Source: Methanoregula formicica SMSP
GTDB taxonomy: Archaea; Halobacteriota; Methanomicrobia; Methanomicrobiales; Methanospirillaceae
DNA length: 64,000 bases
Direction of reading: 5' to 3'
NCBI RefSeq assembly: GCF_000327485.1
Contig: NC_019943.1
Location: forward strand, 186,001-250,000
Part shown: positions 60,435 through 64,000 of the stretch, in pieces
How positions within the stretch are numbered: position 1 is the first letter of the stretch
Layout of the letters: each line of letters starts with the position of its first letter
Position numbers and translations under genes: made by a program
The notes under the pieces: model-generated
What the model was told of the DNA's origin: nothing
Seen by the model: only the letters and a program-made list of their open reading frames with translations
Database searches by the model: none

Positions 60435-61019
60435 GTGGCCTATGATAATCTTTTGAAATCCGTGGAGGAAAGTGCAGAAGCAAGGGAGCGGGAGCTCCTG
60501 CAAAAGGCAGAACAGCAGGCGGAAGCGATCCGGGCTGAGGCAAGGAAGCGGGCCGAGGAGATCCAGCAGGCTACGATCCGCGATGCAGAACGGTCTGTGG
60601 CAATCGAGCGCAACAAGCAGCTCTACCTGGCAAAGGGAGAGACCAAGGAAAAATCCCTCCGGGGCCGGGAGAAGATCTTCCTCTCCGCCTTTGCAGAGGC
60701 AGAGAGACGGTTGTCCGGGCTCCGGCAGGACAAGCAGTACCCTGCCATCTTCGAACGGCTCGCACGGGAGACGGTGAGTGCTGTGGGAACAAATCCGTTT
60801 GTCCTTCACGTTGACAAACGCGACCTGGATCTCTGCAGGACAACGCTTGCAGCCATAGGTATCCGTTGCGAGGTCATCCCTGACATCGAGTGCGCCGGCG
60901 GCCTTGTTGCAGCATCACCGGACGGCCTTGTCACCATCGCCAACACGGTTGAGTCGCGCATCGAGCGGATCCGGGAGCACAAGCGGCTTGCGATCTACAA
61001 AATCCTTTCCGGAGGCTGA
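60435..61019 (+). CDS. atpE: A-type ATP synthase subunit E (peripheral stalk)
   Basis: The 194-residue protein starts at a GTG and is strongly helical in the first half (SVEESAEARERELLQKAEQQ, then alternating Ala/Glu/Lys/Arg), as the long coiled-coil of subunit E, followed by a globular end with IECAGGLVAASPDGLVTIANT and VESRIERIREHKRLAIYK. It forms the peripheral stalk with subunit H. It is co-transcribed with atpC (start one base after its stop). Confidence 0.92.
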   Translation: MAYDNLLKSVEESAEARERELLQKAEQQAEAIRAEARKRAEEIQQATIRDAERSVAIERNKQLYLAKGETKEKSLRGREKIFLSAFAEAERRLSGLRQDKQYPAIFERLARETVSAVGTNPFVLHVDKRDLDLCRTTLAAIGIRCEVIPDIECAGGLVAASPDGLVTIANTVESRIERIREHKRLAIYKILSGG

Positions 61020-61020
61020 G

Positions 61021-62094
61021 ATGGACTGGGGGTATATCAACGCCCGGATCCGGGGAATGAAGAGCCGGCTCCTCGACCACCGGACGCTTGACAACCTTAT
61101 CCTGCAGCCGGACATGGACTCGCTGATAGCCGAGCTCGAGAAGACCGCGTACCGCGAGGACCTCATCGAGGCAAAAGGGAAGTACACGGGAGTCACTGCT
61201 GTTGAATATGCCCTCCGGAACAACTTTGTCCGGACGTTCCGGAAGGTCCTCGACTTCTCGAAGGAGAAAGAGGCGCGGCTCTATATCAGCATCTTCCTGC
61301 ACCGCTGGGATGTGCAGAACATCAAGACAATCCTCCGCGGAAAGAACATCCACGTGACGAACGAGGAGATTGTGGACTGTCTTGTTCCCGTTGGCGAACT
61401 GGACGAAGCAACCCTCACCGAGCTTGTCCGGCAACCGGACGTAAAGGCGGTGATCGATCTCCTTGCAACATGGGACATCCGCTGGGCCCGGCCGCTCACA
61501 ACGGCATTTCCGGAGTTTGCAAAGAGCGGGGATCTCGGGATGCTGGAGTGTGCGCTCGACCGGTTCTACTACAACGACGCGCTCCAGGCAGTCTCTGCAA
61601 AAGGGGCAAACAACGCGAAGATCCGCCAGGTGCTCTCGCTTGAGGTCGATGTGGTGAATATCAAGACAATCCTCCGGATGGTGAGGGACCGGATCGCACC
61701 CGAGGATGCACAGAAGTTCCTGCTCGAAGGAGGTCAGGCATTGGATGAGAAGATGATCGCCCGGGTCCTTGTCCTTCCCACGATCGCGGAGGCTGCGGCT
61801 ATGCTCTCCACAACCTGGTACCCCACGTTACATCCCACGCGCTACCGGTTCCTGGCAACGATCCCGGAGGATGTGCTCCGGGCCCAGAAGATCTCCGTTA
61901 TCGAGAAACAGCTGGAGCGGCACCTGGTACGGGAGGGTGTCGACTCATTCCTTGGCGACCCGCTGAGCGTGGCGTCCCTCATCGGGTACTTCTGGGCCAA
62001 GTACAACGAGATAACGAATATCCGGATCATCTCGCGCTGCAAGACGGCCGACTTCCCGGTCGAGAACCTCCGGGAGGAGCTTGTCTATGTTTAA
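61021..62094 (+). CDS. atpC: A-type ATP synthase subunit C (AC39-type)
   Basis: The 357-residue protein is the helical, funnel-shaped subunit that links the central axle to the K ring. It contains YINARIRGMKSRLLDHRTLDNLI, the repeated VVNIKTILR / VQNIKTILRGKN pattern of the family, and the C-terminal FWAKYNEITNIRIISRCK. ATG 61021 follows the atpE stop by one base; the longer frame to 60904 is a shadow within atpE. The end overlaps atpF by 8 nt. Confidence 0.93.
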   Translation: MDWGYINARIRGMKSRLLDHRTLDNLILQPDMDSLIAELEKTAYREDLIEAKGKYTGVTAVEYALRNNFVRTFRKVLDFSKEKEARLYISIFLHRWDVQNIKTILRGKNIHVTNEEIVDCLVPVGELDEATLTELVRQPDVKAVIDLLATWDIRWARPLTTAFPEFAKSGDLGMLECALDRFYYNDALQAVSAKGANNAKIRQVLSLEVDVVNIKTILRMVRDRIAPEDAQKFLLEGGQALDEKMIARVLVLPTIAEAAAMLSTTWYPTLHPTRYRFLATIPEDVLRAQKISVIEKQLERHLVREGVDSFLGDPLSVASLIGYFWAKYNEITNIRIISRCKTADFPVENLREELVYV

Positions 62095-62407
62095 GCTGGT
62101 CATCGTGACGGACAGCGACCGGGCATCGGGGTTCCGGCTCGCGGGAGCAGAGGTATACGAGGCGGACGGCATGGAGGAGGCCCGGGCTGCAATCCCTCCC
62201 CTCCTCCACAAGGACGACATCGGGATCGTTGCAGTAAATGAGGAGTACATGCTCGGGCTTGACGAGAAGCTGATGGACCGGATCGAGAAGATGCACCGCC
62301 CGCTCATCATCCCAATCCCCTCAAAGAAGAAGGAAGTGGACCGGCGGACGTATATCGAGCGGCTCCTCAGAAAAGCGATCGGGTACAACATCGTGCTGAA
62401 GAGGTGA
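62087..62407 (+). CDS. atpF: A-type ATP synthase subunit F
   Basis: The 106-residue protein has the Rossmann-like subunit F fold: [19 protein letters not shown] at the start, [13 protein letters not shown] in the middle and [22 protein letters not shown] at the end. It belongs to the rotating central axle. The ATG at 62087 overlaps the end of atpC, suggesting translational coupling. Confidence 0.93.
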   Translation: MFKLVIVTDSDRASGFRLAGAEVYEADGMEEARAAIPPLLHKDDIGIVAVNEEYMLGLDEKLMDRIEKMHRPLIIPIPSKKKEVDRRTYIERLLRKAIGYNIVLKR

Positions 62408-62411
62408 TGGT

Positions 62412-64000
62412 ATGATATCGGGGACAATTTCACGGATCTCGGGCCCGGTGATCGTGGCAAAGGGCATGAAGGGGTCCAAGATGTACGACGTGGTGAAGGT
62501 CGGGGCCGAGGCCCTCCGCGGCGAGATCATCCGGCTCGAGGGTGACGAGGCAGTTATCCAGGTATACGAGGACACGACCGGCCTGACGCTGGGCGAGGCC
62601 GTGGAGAACACGGAGACGCCGCTCTCGGTGGAGCTGGGCCCGGGCCTCCTCTCCTCCATCTACGATGGCGTCCAGCGCCCGCTGCCGGTCTTGAAAGAGA
62701 TGAGCGGCGATTTCATCGGCCGCGGCATCACCGCACCGGGGCTTGACCGTAAGAAGAAGTGGGAGTTCTCGCCTTCCGTGAAGAAAGGCGACAAGCTCGG
62801 GCCCGGGGACATCATCGGCACGGTACGAGAGTTCCAGTTCGAGCACCGCATCCTCGTTCCCCCGAAAGTCGCAGGCACCGTCACGGAGATCCGGTCCGGA
62901 CCGTTCACGGTCGAAGAAATCGTCTGCGTTCTCGACAACGCGACAAAACTCAGCATGATGCATACCTGGCCGGTCCGGATCCCCCGGCCGCACACAAAGA
63001 AGCTCGACCCCCTCCTGCCCCTCATCACCGGACAGCGGGTCTTCGATTGTATGTTCCCGGTCACGAAGGGCGGCACCGCGATGATCCCGGGCGGTTTTGG
63101 TACGGGCAAAACGGTCTCGGAGCAGACACTTGCGAAATGGTCGGACACACAGGTCGTAGTCTACATCGGCTGCGGCGAGCGGGGCAACGAGATGACGGAC
63201 GTGCTCGCGGAATTCCCCGAGCTCGTGGACCCGCGTACACAACTCCCACTCATCCAGCGGACGATCCTGATCGCCAACACCTCCAATATGCCGGTGGCCG
63301 CCCGCGAGGCCTCGATCTACACGGGCATCACCATTGCGGAATACTTCCGGGACATGGGGTATGACGTGGCGCTGCTGGCCGATTCGACCTCACGCTGGGG
63401 CGAGGCGCTGCGTGAAGTCTCGGGCCGGCTCGAAGAGATGCCGGGCGAGGAAGGCTATCCTGCCTACCTCGCCACCCGGCTCTCGGCCTTCTACGAGCGG
63501 GCGGGACGGGTCATCTGCCTCGGGAGCAGGGAGGGGGCAGAGCGGACCGGTTCGGTCACGGTCGTTGGAGCAGTCTCACCGCCCGGCGGGGACTTCTCGG
63601 AACCGATCACGCAGAACACCCTTCGGGTTGTGGGAACATTCTGGGCGCTTGACACAAACCTCGCCTACCGCCGGCACTTCCCGTCCGTGAACTGGATCAA
63701 GAGCTACAGCCTCTACCTTGACTGCATCGCGGAGTGGTACGACAGGTCCATTGCCCACGACTGGCGGGAGCTCCGGGAGCAGGCAATGTACCTGCTCCAG
63801 AAGGAAGTCGAGCTGCAGGAGATTGTCCAGCTCGTTGGCCCCGATGCCCTGCCCGACAGCGAGAAAGCAATCCTCGAGGTGACACGGATGATCCGCGAAG
63901 ATTTCCTCCAGCAGAGCGCGTACAGCGACACCGACTCGTTCTGTCCCGTGGAGAAACAGTACATGATGCTGAAGGTGATCATGACCTACTACGAGCAGGT
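62412..64000 (+). CDS. atpA: A-type ATP synthase catalytic subunit A (3' end outside window)
   Basis: The frame is open to the window edge (529 complete codons of an expected about 580). It contains the N-terminal barrel, the A-subunit-specific non-homologous insert (about residues 115-190), the P-loop GGFGTGKT (227-234), [23 protein letters not shown] and [22 protein letters not shown]. The P-loop has Gly and Thr at positions where many A-type subunits have GPFGSGKT. It follows atpF by 4 nt. Subunits B and D would be expected downstream. Confidence 0.95.
   Translation, partial: MISGTISRISGPVIVAKGMKGSKMYDVVKVGAEALRGEIIRLEGDEAVIQVYEDTTGLTLGEAVENTETPLSVELGPGLLSSIYDGVQRPLPVLKEMSGDFIGRGITAPGLDRKKKWEFSPSVKKGDKLGPGDIIGTVREFQFEHRILVPPKVAGTVTEIRSGPFTVEEIVCVLDNATKLSMMHTWPVRIPRPHTKKLDPLLPLITGQRVFDCMFPVTKGGTAMIPGGFGTGKTVSEQTLAKWSDTQVVVYIGCGERGNEMTDVLAEFPELVDPRTQLPLIQRTILIANTSNMPVAAREASIYTGITIAEYFRDMGYDVALLADSTSRWGEALREVSGRLEEMPGEEGYPAYLATRLSAFYERAGRVICLGSREGAERTGSVTVVGAVSPPGGDFSEPITQNTLRVVGTFWALDTNLAYRRHFPSVNWIKSYSLYLDCIAEWYDRSIAHDWRELREQAMYLLQKEVELQEIVQLVGPDALPDSEKAILEVTRMIREDFLQQSAYSDTDSFCPVEKQYMMLKVIMTYYEQ

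Noticed and set aside
63081-63104. The P-loop variant GGFGTGKT in atpA as a defect
   Set aside because: It still satisfies the Walker A consensus, and Gly/Thr variants are compatible with function, so it is probably lineage variation.
1-64000. tRNA, rRNA, transposase or integrase genes
   Set aside because: All gaps were read for T-loop (GTTCGAATC-like) patterns and all frames for DDE or integrase motifs; none could be supported.

Overview
The window looks like chromosomal DNA of a hydrogenotrophic methanogen of the order Methanomicrobiales, probably Methanoregulaceae (Methanoregula-like). The evidence is a block of methanogenesis marker genes next to the methyl-coenzyme M reductase (MCR) activation ATPase A2, an F420 biosynthesis gene (cofD), an A-type ATP synthase, an archaeal STT3/AglB, RadB, CDC48, a Thi4 with His at the sulfur-donor position, and archaeal mevalonate-pathway genes. 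Codon use is GC-rich throughout. The genus is an inference; no rRNA or tRNA gene was found.

Layout. 0.1-6.4 kb: a SelB/EF-Tu-like protein without G motifs, LemA plus a DUF2207 membrane protein, a PPC/DUF296 protein and YgiQ. 6.4-13 kb: a sugar-nucleotide enzyme (ManC type) and AsnB, an acetyltransferase, a broken-looking small membrane gene and a NEW3-type surface protein. 13.1-21.4 kb (minus): a tight operon HAD - A2 - Mmp3 - Mmp6 - Mmp5 - Mmp15 - Mmp17 - Mmp7 - AhpD-like, the MCR maturation/activation set. 21.4-24.8 kb: ribose-1,5-bisphosphate isomerase, LysA and DapF. 24.9-30.8 kb (minus): an HhH radical SAM protein, an HTH-PAS5 sensor, RadB, an acetyltransferase and LarC. 30.8-41 kb: CDC48, a TauE-like exporter, an isochorismatase-fold hydrolase, an acyl-CoA ligase, a KaiC-like protein without a P-loop lysine, a MetE-core methyltransferase and AspRS. 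41-45.6 kb: small membrane-anchored proteins, AglB and DedA. 45.6-48 kb: ThiN, Thi4 and a membrane protein. 48-54.3 kb: cupin, flavoprotein, HEAT-repeat protein, PEGA lipoprotein, CofD and HD phosphohydrolase. 54.3-56.1 kb: an island of repeats around two small envelope genes. 56.1-59.1 kb: UbiX-UbiD-aconitase X, matching the archaeal modified mevalonate route. 59.1-64 kb: two divergent small paralogues, then atpK-E-C-F-A, with atpA running off the window.

Most unusual features: (1) a family of modular hairpin repeats, with alternating perfect stems closed mostly by TGAA or TGAT loops, seen as an 11-hairpin array (55.76-56.07 kb), as shorter copies near 9.8 and 54.6 kb, and once inside a reading frame near 11.1 kb; (2) a 20-bp motif in three copies at about 100-nt spacing (54.3-54.5 kb), two of which can form an RNA stem with only two G-U wobbles; (3) a DapF in which the first catalytic cysteine appears to be tyrosine; (4) an MCR activation operon bracketed by HAD and AhpD-like genes of unknown role; (5) an ATP synthase operon that starts at K without H and I.
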